Shown here: positions 1-11,300 of the stretch, in pieces | Layout of the letters: each line of letters begins with the position of its first letter | Position numbering within the stretch: position 1 is the first letter of the stretch | Origin: a virus | Length of the DNA: 64,000 bases | Direction: 5' to 3' (one strand) | IMG/VR virus record: IMGVR_UViG_3300026483_000005 | Location: 62,001-126,000 of that record | Program-made: the position numbers and the translations under genes | The notes under the pieces: generated by a model | Database searches by the model: none | Seen by the model: the letters and a program-made list of their open reading frames with translations, nothing else | What the model was told of the DNA's origin: nothing

Positions 1-3000
1 TTCTTAAATCCTTTATTAACTATTAGTTTAGATGTTAAAGGACAAATTCCAGTAGATACTGAAAGAGTTTATACTGAAAGAGTTATATTTGATCATGAAG
101 ACTTGTCTTCCACTGAATCCTTTGATGAAATTTTTAAAGGTCAGAATGATGTCAATTATTCTAAATTTATTTCTAAAATAAAAGAAGATGGTTTAAAATA
201 TAGAATAGATGCAGAGACGGTAGATATGCCAGTAAGATCTATTCAGTATAATGGCCAGTTAGACGTATTAAAAGTAGAAAATGTTCAGAAAACATCTCTA
301 ATAGACGGGACTAGTCAAACTAAAACCGTAAAAGTATATACTCTAAATAAATTAACATATTCGGACTCTAATAAAGACATGAAAGATACTGAAACTCTAA
401 AAATTGGAGATTCATTGGTAGTAAACACGTCTGAATATAACACAAGATATAGAGTAACCTCTATTGATTCTTCAACAACACAAGTTGAATTGTCACTTTT
501 AGAAGGTTATTCACCGATTAAAATAGGAGCGAATGCTCTCGCTATTTATAAAGATATTGATGCTTCTGTTTCTATAGAAGTTAAAGTTGGATTTAATGAA
601 AGACAAGTAGTTTTTGTTAAACCAATAGATCCTATCTCTAAACTACCAGCTACTGATTTCTCACCAGGTGTTGCATTCTTTTCGAATGAACTTACTATTC
701 AAAATGAAGATGGTATAGTTACTACACTTGCTAAATACTATAAAGAAGAAGTTGCTGATTTTGGTCAATTTATTAAAGCACTTAAGGTTGATTACATTCC
801 ACCTGCATCAGAAGGTCTTATCCCAGATGCACCAATCGTAGAAGTAGATAACTTTAAAGTAACACAAATTAATAAACACCTTACTCAAAACGCTAGCGTT
901 GAACAAGTAAAAAAGATCAAATCTGATAAAGTTAAAGCTAAAGAAGTTATTAAAAAGCTTGACACTACAATTAGAAAGAAAAGAAAATTAATTGCTACTA
1001 AAAAGTTCTCATCTAAAATAGAAAGAAATAGAGAGAAAAATGAATTAGCTTCTATCATTAGAGAAAAGGCTGCTGAAACTAAAGTATTCTCTTCAAGCGT
1101 TGGACAGATTAAAGCGATTGCTGAATCAAATGAATTACCTAAAGTTAATCCTAAATATAGGGTAAGAGGCTTTTGGTCTATTCCGGAGCCAAAGAAAGTT
1201 GGTGATGAAATTTCACAAGAAGTAGTTCAGTTTATTGCTAGATATAGATACGTTTCCTCAACGGGTAAAACATCTGTAATAGAGCAAATCAAATTTAATA
1301 AAAAAACTGCTGCATTTTCAAACTGGGTCGAAGTTAAAGGTCCTATTAGAAAAAGAGAAAAGCAAGCAGATGGTGGATATAGATGGATTCTAGAATCTGA
1401 AGAAGATTCACAGGCTATTAATTTTAACTCAATAGATTTATCTATTCAGCCTGGTGAAAAAATAGAAATGATGATTAAATCTGTTTCTGAAGCAGGTTTC
1501 CCACAAACCCCAGTAGAGTCAGAATGGTCAGATATTATTACTATTCCTTTTCCTGAAGGAGAAATATCTACAGACGGAGCAAATAGCCTAGTAAACCAAA
1601 ATGATTTAGATAATGTTAAGGTTGAAATAAATGATGATTTAGAATCACAAGGATTATTTACACACCTTGATAGTGGATTTACGGCAGGAGATACTTATTA
1701 TGCCCATGCCGCAGAATCACTAGCATCTGGTTTTTTAACAGGAGAACAGAATCCTATTAGCGTATATGATAAATTATTGGAATTACAGAATCAATTAGAA
1801 AGACTACAAGCTAAGGTTGAAGGTGCCGTTGGAGAATTACAAATTAAAATTATTGACGAAGAAGGTGAAGTAACGCTAGTTAAAAATAATTCAACTGCTA
1901 AAATATTCGCAGGATATTATGTAGATGAAAAACCAGATGATGAAACTAAAGGATATATTGTTACTAAAAATTATAGAGTAGAACTTCATAATACTAAGGC
2001 ATCTGATCTAGAATTATGTGCAAGAATTAATGGAAATCTTAAACAACCTGCTTATGTTTCTTCATCACAACAAGAATATGGCCTAGGTATTATTAATTTA
2101 GAAACTGGTAATAAACAACCAACTGGAACTACAACACCTGATGTTAAAATAGCAAATGATACATATTATATGACAGAGGCTCAGTATGATTTAGTCCCTG
2201 TTGTTTATCAAAATCTTACAGGTGATGGAAATTCATACAATCATTTTTCTGTTGCGCCAGACCAATCATCTCAATTAAATGGACAGTTTATTTATTCTAG
2301 ATTTAGAAATATAGCTAATAACGCTGATCTTTATTCGATTATAGATCCTGATACTGACTTGTCTAGGGATTCAAACTTAACAGGAGTAAGTAGCGCAGAA
2401 TATGGATTAACATTTGCAACAGTCACGAATTCTGGAATTGGATCAATTTCTGATAGAACTCATTTAAGAGATTTTACAGACTTTAAAATACAACCACATC
2501 AAGATTTACCTAGTAATTTAAACGGAGCTGGTGATTTTATATGGAATGGAACATGGAATAATAATGGACAGGGTGTGCAGAATGAAGATGAAAACGGATT
2601 CCAATCTGATCCGAACGTTCCTGAAGCTATTCTTCCGAACTCAGCTGATACAGTTTCTGTTTCTCAAATAACGGCTGCTAAGTATGATTCAGGTCTTTTT
2701 CTTCATAAATCACACCCGCTACTTCAGTCTGACATAGGTTTAAATACAAAGGATATAGTTTCAACGGGAATTGTATCGATGCCGAAATATGCTATTAAAA
2801 GATCTAACGATAAGAATGGAAAAATTCAAACAGCATATCAACCGCTGACAATTACATTTAGAAGTGACGGTGAATCTGGACCAATAGATGAACAAGGTAA
2901 TGTAATTGGTAAAAAGTCTTTAAAAAACTCATTTACGGAAGATGATCAATTTTTATTAGGTGGTCTTTCATGTGGTTCTTTCTTATACCTTTCACCTATA

Positions 3001-3435
3001 AACCAAACTAGTCTATCGGTAGATGGACCTAACAAGTATGGTAAAAAATTAATTGAAGGTGGAAGTCAAAATGCAGTGTCAGTTGATATGGTATTCCAAT
3101 ATAGAATGACAGATTATTTTGGAGAGAGTGAAACCGGTAAAGGTAGAGTTGCTGGAATATATGGAAATGCATTTACCAATTTAACATATTCAAAGAAAAT
3201 AGGGCTAGACATCATAGATTCTTATAAAACTGAATTTAGCTTCGATGTAGAAGTTTACGCTAAATATAGAGCAGTTGGAACAAATAAAAATAGTATCAAC
3301 AAAGTGATGCTGAGTAATTATAGAAACTCCCTTGGTTCCGGAAACTGGTGGTGGAATAGAAGAAGATTCTTCAGTGGATATAATGATTTTAGTTCATCTA
3401 GATTATACGATTTCGATGCTCGTCCATATAGGTAA
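1..3435 (+). CDS. Large virion structural protein, 5' end outside the window
   Basis: The reading frame is open from the first base, so this is a partial gene with at least 1,144 codons visible; a TTG at 103 is only an internal candidate start. I do not recognise the family by name. Visible parts are a Lys-rich helical stretch at about residues 290-360, an FN3-like beta segment at about 379-520 that ends in a Pro-rich linker, a short coiled coil at about 588-620, and a long Gly/Asn/Ser-rich beta region to the C-terminus. Such composition is usual for baseplate or tail-fibre proteins. It lies directly upstream of another giant structural gene and two tail fibres, which supports a tail-tip or fibre-attachment role. 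That role is inferred from context only. Confidence 0.6.
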   Translation, partial: FLNPLLTISLDVKGQIPVDTERVYTERVIFDHEDLSSTESFDEIFKGQNDVNYSKFISKIKEDGLKYRIDAETVDMPVRSIQYNGQLDVLKVENVQKTSLIDGTSQTKTVKVYTLNKLTYSDSNKDMKDTETLKIGDSLVVNTSEYNTRYRVTSIDSSTTQVELSLLEGYSPIKIGANALAIYKDIDASVSIEVKVGFNERQVVFVKPIDPISKLPATDFSPGVAFFSNELTIQNEDGIVTTLAKYYKEEVADFGQFIKALKVDYIPPASEGLIPDAPIVEVDNFKVTQINKHLTQNASVEQVKKIKSDKVKAKEVIKKLDTTIRKKRKLIATKKFSSKIERNREKNELASIIREKAAETKVFSSSVGQIKAIAESNELPKVNPKYRVRGFWSIPEPKKVGDEISQEVVQFIARYRYVSSTGKTSVIEQIKFNKKTAAFSNWVEVKGPIRKREKQADGGYRWILESEEDSQAINFNSIDLSIQPGEKIEMMIKSVSEAGFPQTPVESEWSDIITIPFPEGEISTDGANSLVNQNDLDNVKVEINDDLESQGLFTHLDSGFTAGDTYYAHAAESLASGFLTGEQNPISVYDKLLELQNQLERLQAKVEGAVGELQIKIIDEEGEVTLVKNNSTAKIFAGYYVDEKPDDETKGYIVTKNYRVELHNTKASDLELCARINGNLKQPAYVSSSQQEYGLGIINLETGNKQPTGTTTPDVKIANDTYYMTEAQYDLVPVVYQNLTGDGNSYNHFSVAPDQSSQLNGQFIYSRFRNIANNADLYSIIDPDTDLSRDSNLTGVSSAEYGLTFATVTNSGIGSISDRTHLRDFTDFKIQPHQDLPSNLNGAGDFIWNGTWNNNGQGVQNEDENGFQSDPNVPEAILPNSADTVSVSQITAAKYDSGLFLHKSHPLLQSDIGLNTKDIVSTGIVSMPKYAIKRSNDKNGKIQTAYQPLTITFRSDGESGPIDEQGNVIGKKSLKNSFTEDDQFLLGGLSCGSFLYLSPINQTSLSVDGPNKYGKKLIEGGSQNAVSVDMVFQYRMTDYFGESETGKGRVAGIYGNAFTNLTYSKKIGLDIIDSYKTEFSFDVEVYAKYRAVGTNKNSINKVMLSNYRNSLGSGNWWWNRRRFFSGYNDFSSSRLYDFDARPYR

Positions 3436-3454
3436 TATCTCGCTGTAACTAAGC

Positions 3455-3465
3455 AAGATATATAC
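3455..3465 (+). promoter_or_regulatory. Candidate late promoter, AAGATATATAC
   Basis: This is one copy of a recurrent AAAGATATATA-type element found just upstream of structural genes in this window. It lies 27 bases before the start codon at 3493. It is compared with the T4 late -10 box TATAAATA read by gp55; the function is inferred. A small hairpin (ACTCTA, 7-base loop, TAGAGT, 3464-3482) overlaps the leader. Confidence 0.4.
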
Positions 3466-3492
3466 TCTAACAAAAATAGAGTCTATTTATAA

Positions 3493-6400
3493 ATGGCGAT
3501 AACGATTAACACACAAGCAGAAGGTATTTCGTATAAGGATAAGTCCTTTGCCCTATTAAGAACTAACCCCAAGTTAACTTCTAATGTCAAATTAATTACT
3601 GACGAAGAGGGAGATATCTATTTAAGCTCAATCAAGGCAAATAGAACTCTATCGCAGTATGAATATCAGAAATATCCTATTTCTAGTTCAGGTGAATATT
3701 GTAGGGACGTTGCTCAGTTTTACGGAAGATTAAGTAAAGATGAAAGATATCAGGTCGGTAGGGAATTTACAGATCTAAGTGTTTCTAAAGACTATTCTAC
3801 ACAATATGAAAACCTATATAATTACGGAGCTTCATTCAATTATACAAAGGCCTATGACGAGCAATATAGAATATTTGCTCCAATATGGTTAGAAGAAAGT
3901 GTTCCTGAAAAATTTATAATTTATAGAATTAAAGATGTAGATTTTAAAGAAAAATCTTTAGAAGATGATCCTAGTCAAAATTCTAGAATTCAAGAAATGT
4001 TATCTAATGCGACTTTAATAAAATCGTATGATATGACTAATAACTCTAAGCTAGGGAGATATCTAAATAGTCACGTATCTAATCCCTTAATTCCTAAGTC
4101 GCATATTGATTTTAATTTTGAACTGGATGATCCTACTTCCTTTAACGGAATAGACGTAATGTTAGGTGGCTTTGTTGAAAAGTCAGATTATATAGATGAT
4201 GATTACGTTAAAGAAGACCTTCCCGAAATTTTAGCTAATAATACATTAACAACTAGCTTTGAAAGAAACGGAATTGTTTCTCACAATATAATTAATTTAG
4301 AATTTTTATTTGACGATAATGAAGCCGACGACTATAATGTTTATAGATATTTTGGAATTTTCGTAGATGAACATCAAGAAGGAACTGTAGTTGTCAATTC
4401 TGTAAATTCAATAGGACACTTAAATTTAGATATAAGCAATTCATCGTCTGACGAATTAGATAAATTACCATCTATAAAGGATTACACCCAGCCGATTCTT
4501 GGATGGGTAAAAGATATTAATAATAAATATCATAACGTTTTAAATAGATTTAGAAAGACTAGAATAGAAAAAAACCAAATACTAACATCATATAATGGAG
4601 ACTCTTCTATTTTTGTAAATAAAAAACAAACAGAGTTTAACACCCCCGTAATAAACAAAACACCATTTAATGGTTTTATAGAATTAAATATAATAGACCA
4701 GCCTTCTGATAATGATAAAGTATTTTTAGGAGACTTGCTCGAGATAAGTATTGAAAACTTTAATTTGGGTGATTTTGTTTTAATCGCAGACACTTCTCTT
4801 CCAATTGGAACATTTCAAGAAAATAGATATTCTGCAATAGGTAATACTTCTCAAATAGCAGCAGCACTTGCAGCGGCGATTAGAAATGCAGAAGTTATAC
4901 CGTATAATGCTAGCTCTATAAAGAACAGGGTGATCATAGATGACTACTCACAGGGAAGGAATAAGAATACAACTGTATTTGGTATTAGTTCATCTAATCC
5001 GAACCCCTTTATCGATATGCAAAGTTCAACCGACGCAAATCTTGCATTTTCAAATAAGTATAACGACTTTATAAGTGAAGGTGGAACTGTTACGGGTGGA
5101 TTGCAATTAGGAGACTATGAAATTTACACTATGATTGGTGGATGTTCTGTTAATCAGGGTGTATTAATATCCCCTAACGAAATAGGAAACCTACAGGTAG
5201 GGTATTTTATTAAAGAACTTAATAAGGATAACTATGTTAGGATTATAGAAATAATAAAAGATCCTTATTCAGAAAACTTTAGAGTTATTTTTCAAAAACC
5301 GGTGGTTTTTTCAATGGACAATGTGATTACAAGTTATGAAACCTATGATACTCCCTTTGGAAAGTTTTCAGCGTATGATTTCAAGGATTTTAATTTTGAT
5401 TTCTACGATACTTCAAATTCTAAAATAGACTTTTTAGTTTTAGAGAGCATGCAATATAAGAATGATGAAGCTTCGTTTGGAGTAGCAAATGTTTCTTCCA
5501 TTTACGTCCTCGAAGCCAATGACCAACCTTTTCCTGGAGCAGATCCTTATATATTAATACATGATATAGACGTTAGTGAATTTATTAAAAAAGGAGACTT
5601 TGTAAAGGTCGATACGGTAGGTAATCCTGGTGAACAGGAATGGACAGAGGTAAAAGATGTAATCTATACATCAATGGGTACGATGTTCTTTACTAAAATA
5701 ATCACGAAGGATTTAGCATCTGCTAATTATTTTTTCAACCAGTCTAACGTTGCTGATATCTATGAAGATTTTATATTTAAACCGGGTCCTGGTAATAGTC
5801 AATTATTTAAGTTTAAATCTTTATCTAGTATTATTAGAGATGATATAGTTGAAAGTGATTTTATAGATACAGAAATCATTAATGAATATGATAGGTTAAA
5901 GGAGAACTCATTAAAGGAGACGAGTGTTAATTCAAGAGTCGTACCTACTATATGTAAATTTAATTTAAAAGATTCTACTAACTCTAGAAATTTATCATAC
6001 ATCCTAAACACCAATGAAGCATTCGGTGTAAATAATTTATCAGCTGATATTACTAAACTTTCAGAAAGATCAGCTGAAAAACTAAATATGGAACACTTCT
6101 ATATACATAATATTCCTACATATTTATTAGAACCTAGCAGTATTCCATTACTTATGGATTATGTCTATGAAGGGTACGAAAAGCCTTATTCAGAATTAGT
6201 CGCAAATTTAAAAAGCACTGACTTTGATTATTTTTCAACTATATTAAACTATACAGGTGCTCATCAAAATGATAGCTCAGGTCTAGCGACAATTGAACCC
6301 GGTGAATGGGTTAATTCAACCCCACTTAAAATGTACACTAAAATGCAAGGTGGAGATTCTGTTAATTTTTCATCTACAGTTTTTAAAGGATTAAGATATA

Positions 6401-8322
6401 TTTATAAAGATAGAACTGAATTTTTATCGACTAGCCCGATATCTTTTAAATCTTCGTCTGATGTAAATGATTTTAAAGTTGCAACAATACTTAACTATAC
6501 TTCTAACGACGAAATAAACAACACGGGAGTAGATATAGAGGTTGTAAGAAATAATAAATTTAAAACTATTAGCATTCTTATAAATTTACAAGTTCCTACA
6601 AATGATATATCACAATTAGACAGATATTTGTTATATAATTTAAATGACCTTTTAAATGAAGGAGAAATACTTGATAGTAATATTAGAGGTTTCTTAGAGT
6701 TTGGAGGTAGCTCAGTAACAGTATGGAATACTGAAGATCCTGAAATTACAACGATAGTGGAAGCTTCGGTGCAATCAGTTGGCGAAAATACACCTAAATT
6801 TACACAAGACATTTTTAAAATAGATGAGCAATATTCATATATATTATTTGAAAGTGGAAATGAAACTTATTCTTTACAGGTTGTTTCGGTGATAGACGAT
6901 TCACAAATAATAGTTAAAGGTCTTCCTTACCTATGGGTATTAAATCAGCAGACTGGAGAATATTATCAGGATTTAGATGTACCCTATGACGATCCAACTA
7001 CGATTCCTAACATTATACCTCTTAAATATTATAACGGTGGTAAAAAGGCATGGGATAATGCATTACAAGACGTTTCTTCATTTGGATTTGCAGATAGAAT
7101 TAATACACATAGAGATATAACGTATACTACTATTCTAGAGAATGGAGATATAGAGTCAGGTCAGTTTTGTTTAGAAATACAAAGCGGTGTTGAGTTTGTA
7201 AAAACCTCAATTTTAGACATAGAAATAGATGATGATAAACCTAAGGCATTTAAATTAAATAATGATAATATAGGTTATAATCTGGTTGCAAGAGAAGATG
7301 GTGGATATTACACTACTCTTAAAAGAATGAACGGTAGCTATGATCCTTTATTTAAAGATGTTGTAACTTTTTCATCTCCCTATGGCAATTATAAATTTAG
7401 AAATACCTTAGATTCTTTTAATGAAGAGCAAGAGAACAGGTTGAAAAAATACAACAGACTGATAGGAGTAAATTGTATGTTTAATTCTAATTTAGGAGTT
7501 GATGAAAATTACGGAATTATCAATAACTTTTTCTTTCATAAAGTAAATGAATTACAGCCGAAGGTTATTAAACTAAGTCAAGAATCAGATAAACTACCCC
7601 TATATCCATTAATTGGAGAAATAGCAATAGATAAAAAAGATTTAAACCTATTTAAGAGTAAATATGCTAAAGACTATTATACAAGGTCCTTTGGTGGAAC
7701 AAATAGATCAAAGGAAGTCCATGGAACATTAAGCCCTATAGAAGAAAGATCTTTCTTTGCATCTACAATAATGAAAGTTAAAAATGAATATGATATAACT
7801 TCATACAATTTAAAAAGAGTAAGATCTCTTCAAGCGTTAGATGTAATTAGATATGATGAAAGAGAAGATGATGGTGCTTATATTTTTGAAGATTCTCAAA
7901 AAATTCACATTGACTTCTACATCGCTAATTCTATTGTAAGAAAATTAAAAGAAGAAAATATAACTGCGTATTATTCAAGGTACGCTACTTCTGAATATTC
8001 GTATGGAGATAAAACAACATTGGAAGATGATTCAACAATATACATTGAAGAAAACATTATACCTAGATTTATAATAGATCAAATAAAGGTATATGGAACT
8101 GAAATAGCAGGGTATCTTCCAAGTGATGATATAAATCAATCTAAATATAGTGAATTGGAAAGCGTAACTAATATAGAAGATATTACATCTGATGGGTTTT
8201 TTGAACTTACTAATTTTGAAATCAGAAGTTTCGCTGAAAAGCCTTTAAATTTCAGATTAATATATAATAAAAAACCAGGGTATCGATATAATTTGAGGGT
8301 CCATTCTAAAATAATTGCATAA
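3493..8322 (+). CDS. Giant virion structural protein, 1,609 aa
   Basis: No family is recognised. The protein is rich in Asp, Asn, Ser, Tyr and Ile, has no membrane segment or signal peptide, and looks like a long chain of beta domains. It starts at an ATG behind a candidate late promoter and is followed after 2 bases by the first tail fibre gene, so the two are probably co-transcribed. Position and size fit a baseplate or tail-fibre-base protein, but T4 has no obvious counterpart of this length in this position. The C-terminal 150 residues are a compact mixed alpha/beta region that may be the attachment end. Virion role is inferred from context. Confidence 0.6.
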   Translation: MAITINTQAEGISYKDKSFALLRTNPKLTSNVKLITDEEGDIYLSSIKANRTLSQYEYQKYPISSSGEYCRDVAQFYGRLSKDERYQVGREFTDLSVSKDYSTQYENLYNYGASFNYTKAYDEQYRIFAPIWLEESVPEKFIIYRIKDVDFKEKSLEDDPSQNSRIQEMLSNATLIKSYDMTNNSKLGRYLNSHVSNPLIPKSHIDFNFELDDPTSFNGIDVMLGGFVEKSDYIDDDYVKEDLPEILANNTLTTSFERNGIVSHNIINLEFLFDDNEADDYNVYRYFGIFVDEHQEGTVVVNSVNSIGHLNLDISNSSSDELDKLPSIKDYTQPILGWVKDINNKYHNVLNRFRKTRIEKNQILTSYNGDSSIFVNKKQTEFNTPVINKTPFNGFIELNIIDQPSDNDKVFLGDLLEISIENFNLGDFVLIADTSLPIGTFQENRYSAIGNTSQIAAALAAAIRNAEVIPYNASSIKNRVIIDDYSQGRNKNTTVFGISSSNPNPFIDMQSSTDANLAFSNKYNDFISEGGTVTGGLQLGDYEIYTMIGGCSVNQGVLISPNEIGNLQVGYFIKELNKDNYVRIIEIIKDPYSENFRVIFQKPVVFSMDNVITSYETYDTPFGKFSAYDFKDFNFDFYDTSNSKIDFLVLESMQYKNDEASFGVANVSSIYVLEANDQPFPGADPYILIHDIDVSEFIKKGDFVKVDTVGNPGEQEWTEVKDVIYTSMGTMFFTKIITKDLASANYFFNQSNVADIYEDFIFKPGPGNSQLFKFKSLSSIIRDDIVESDFIDTEIINEYDRLKENSLKETSVNSRVVPTICKFNLKDSTNSRNLSYILNTNEAFGVNNLSADITKLSERSAEKLNMEHFYIHNIPTYLLEPSSIPLLMDYVYEGYEKPYSELVANLKSTDFDYFSTILNYTGAHQNDSSGLATIEPGEWVNSTPLKMYTKMQGGDSVNFSSTVFKGLRYIYKDRTEFLSTSPISFKSSSDVNDFKVATILNYTSNDEINNTGVDIEVVRNNKFKTISILINLQVPTNDISQLDRYLLYNLNDLLNEGEILDSNIRGFLEFGGSSVTVWNTEDPEITTIVEASVQSVGENTPKFTQDIFKIDEQYSYILFESGNETYSLQVVSVIDDSQIIVKGLPYLWVLNQQTGEYYQDLDVPYDDPTTIPNIIPLKYYNGGKKAWDNALQDVSSFGFADRINTHRDITYTTILENGDIESGQFCLEIQSGVEFVKTSILDIEIDDDKPKAFKLNNDNIGYNLVAREDGGYYTTLKRMNGSYDPLFKDVVTFSSPYGNYKFRNTLDSFNEEQENRLKKYNRLIGVNCMFNSNLGVDENYGIINNFFFHKVNELQPKVIKLSQESDKLPLYPLIGEIAIDKKDLNLFKSKYAKDYYTRSFGGTNRSKEVHGTLSPIEERSFFASTIMKVKNEYDITSYNLKRVRSLQALDVIRYDEREDDGAYIFEDSQKIHIDFYIANSIVRKLKEENITAYYSRYATSEYSYGDKTTLEDDSTIYIEENIIPRFIIDQIKVYGTEIAGYLPSDDINQSKYSELESVTNIEDITSDGFFELTNFEIRSFAEKPLNFRLIYNKKPGYRYNLRVHSKIIA

Positions 8323-8324
8323 AA

Positions 8325-11300
8325 ATGAACATAAGAATCAAAGAACTTTTTAAGAGTGATCTAGATCCTAACAGTAGTGAATGGTGGTCAAAGGATAAAA
8401 TTGATAAAATTAATTTTAATTTTAGACTAATGAAAAACGGAGGGCCAAGTGGCCCTGTAGGAATTGAAGGACCAAATGGTGAAGATGGTGATAAGGGTGA
8501 AGACGGTCTACAAGGAACTGAGGGACCACGTGGAACACAGGGTATGATAGGACCAGAGTCAAGTGGAACTTGGAAATCACAAGAGATAACAGATGATAAT
8601 AATCCAACACAAAGGGTAATATATCCTTCCGTTGCTGTTAATCAGAGTGGAACGGTTACATTAGCAATTGGTGCATCGGCTCATTTAGATAGCAATGGGG
8701 AATTAATAAGTCCTTATTATGGTGAATTATCAACAGAGCCTGTCAGTGCTTCGAAGAGCGGAACATTAAATATTATAACAGAAGCTTCAACCGGTTCAAG
8801 CCCCAATAACCCCACTCCATCTCCTCAGAATTCTATCATATTTGCAGAAGATAAACATCTCGATAAGTCATATAATATTGGATTAAAAATAGAAGAAGAT
8901 AGTAATAATATTGAATTTCCTGTTTTAACATTTACTCCGGATATCAATGCTGATCACGTAAATAATAAATTTGCTATAAAATTTGATAGAGACAATAGGT
9001 TTTATTTTAATGGAACCATTCAAAACGTATTAGGTGCCGAATCCGTAATTCCGTATGAACTTAATGTAGATGCAACCTCGCCGGGTAGTGTAATAGAATT
9101 TAAAGTAGGGGAGATAAAGTATTCTAATCACTCTCCAAGTTTAAATAAATTACTAAAATCACACGACACACAGGGAAGAGTTGAATGGGAAGATGTTTTT
9201 AACATGTTTCAAGTATTCCCCGTGGGATCTATAATAAGAATACCCAGTGATACCTTCTTTGGTGAAGAGAACTTTAATCTATCGGATGCCGAGACAGGGC
9301 CTATGTTAATTGTAGACGGAGATGAAGTAATTAAAACAAACTTCGGATCAGGTAAACCAACCGGGCTTTATGCAGGATGGTACTTATGTAATGGAGAAAC
9401 ATGGGGTGATGGAGGAATCGTAGCATACGATACACCTAACTTAAACGGGTTTGACTGGGCTATTACTAATATAGCAGGTTTAACGGGAGATTTATCAGGC
9501 AGTACAAGTGGAGGTAGCTTAGCCACATATAATGGTAATATACTTTTTTCAGGAGGAGTTAGTGCATTGGGTCTCGATGGTTCTGGATTAAACCCTAATG
9601 TCATATCACATTCTTTTGATAATAGTACAGAAGATGTAAGAATATATGACAATGAAAATATACAGTTTGCGCCTTCTGAGCATATCATAATGGGAGAACA
9701 AATTAGTATAATTTATTTGAAAGAATATGATTATAAGTGGAGTACGGCCGCCGCCTCTACCAGCTCTTCTAATATACAATTACAATATCACGCGATGACA
9801 GGATCTATGGATTCAAATACTATCGCACCAGGCACGTACAGCACTAACATAGATATTGCAATGCAATATGCAACTACATTAAACCCAGAAACAATACAAT
9901 GGACGGCAGACGGTGCTCCAAGTGATGGAGCTCAATTAGATGCTTATTGGAATAACGATAATAATTTTGCAAATGGTAATGTAAGATGCTATTCAAACGG
10001 ACAGGAATTAGCAGACGGATGGTTAGCTAGAGAATCTGGTGGACAGAATGGATGGGGCTATGCAAGAAAATATATTAATGGTGTTGGGATATCTTCAGAT
10101 GACGCTTTAGAAACAGAGCCTAAAGAATGCTGGATGATGTATTCTGAAAGTGTAAATGGAGTTGACGGTACGTATTCTAGCATTGGTATTTCTAATAACG
10201 GACTGCTCCCTCCTGTAACAATGACAGAGGCAGATGTAACCGGGTTTACTGGATGGCCAGCCGGCACTTCTTTGGAAAAAGTATTTATTTCTAATAAAAT
10301 AGACAATCATCCAGATGTCGTGGGATCTTCTAGTGATTTTAAAGATTATGAAAATACTTCACATATATGGAAACGTAATGATGGAAATAATACCATAGAT
10401 CAATTAACTGATGGTTGGTATAGGAGTGTACCAAATACGGATACGTATCTGGTTAATTTTGGCTTCGGTGGTATGTTAACAATAGATTCTGGATTATATA
10501 TGGCATGGAGAAAATATTGGTCAGCAAATGATAATGAATTTAAAGGAGATGTTATAAAATCTAGATTTGTACAATGGTCGAGTGGAGACCTTTCTCTTGG
10601 AATAGGTGCTACTACGGCATGTGATGCAACTTCAGGTAATGATATATTTTATTCTTCTGATATGTTTGAATTAGGAGAAAACCCTGGATCATGGCGCGTA
10701 ACGAATTTAGGTGCATCTAATTCAAATGCCGAGAATGAAGGTAGAGTTTCGTCATGGTTGTCAAACCAAATATACGTAAGACAAGACCAGAGTTCTAACA
10801 CAGTTCTTTATAGTTCAATCGCTAATCTTGGAAAATATCCACTTACATTATTAAAATCAGATACCTTTATTCCAGGAACAAACATCTCGATAAAAATAGC
10901 CGACTGGACTGGAGACTCTGGTACATCAGGATATACAGGTGAACATTATAAAGCTATTGATTCAAATAGTCAAGCAACTGCCACTAATCCGACAGAATGC
11001 TCGGGAGGAAGTCCATCCGGTGTTATATTTGACTGGGATGACGGAAATACCAATAATACACTTAATTATTTCGGTGGAGGAGGTAATGGAAATGTTTATT
11101 TTACGCTTAGTGGCATATCTCCATCCCAGCTTAGTTCTTCTAATTTTACTATAGAGGATCCTAGCAACAGCATGAATTGGGCTAGTGTAAGTTTCAACCC
11201 AGGTGACAATTATGTATCACTAAGTATCATGACGCCAATAGAAGAGCCTAGTGAAATATTGGACTTAGATTTTGATTATAGTGGTACATTGAATGAACTC

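Noticed and set aside
3464-3482. Terminator between the two giant structural genes
   Set aside because: The ACTCTA/TAGAGT hairpin has only AT-rich pairs and no T-run, and lies in the leader right after a candidate promoter.
8442-8558. CRISPR-like short repeats
   Set aside because: The regular pattern comes from Gly-x-y collagen-like codons in a fibre gene, with no spacers.
9368-9688. 106-codon minus-strand frame inside the tail fibre
   Set aside because: It is a shadow of the collar region; the plus-strand product has recognisable domains.
10939-11154. 71-codon plus-strand frame within the first fibre
   Set aside because: It is an out-of-frame read of Asn/Gly/Ser-rich fibre codons with no start context.
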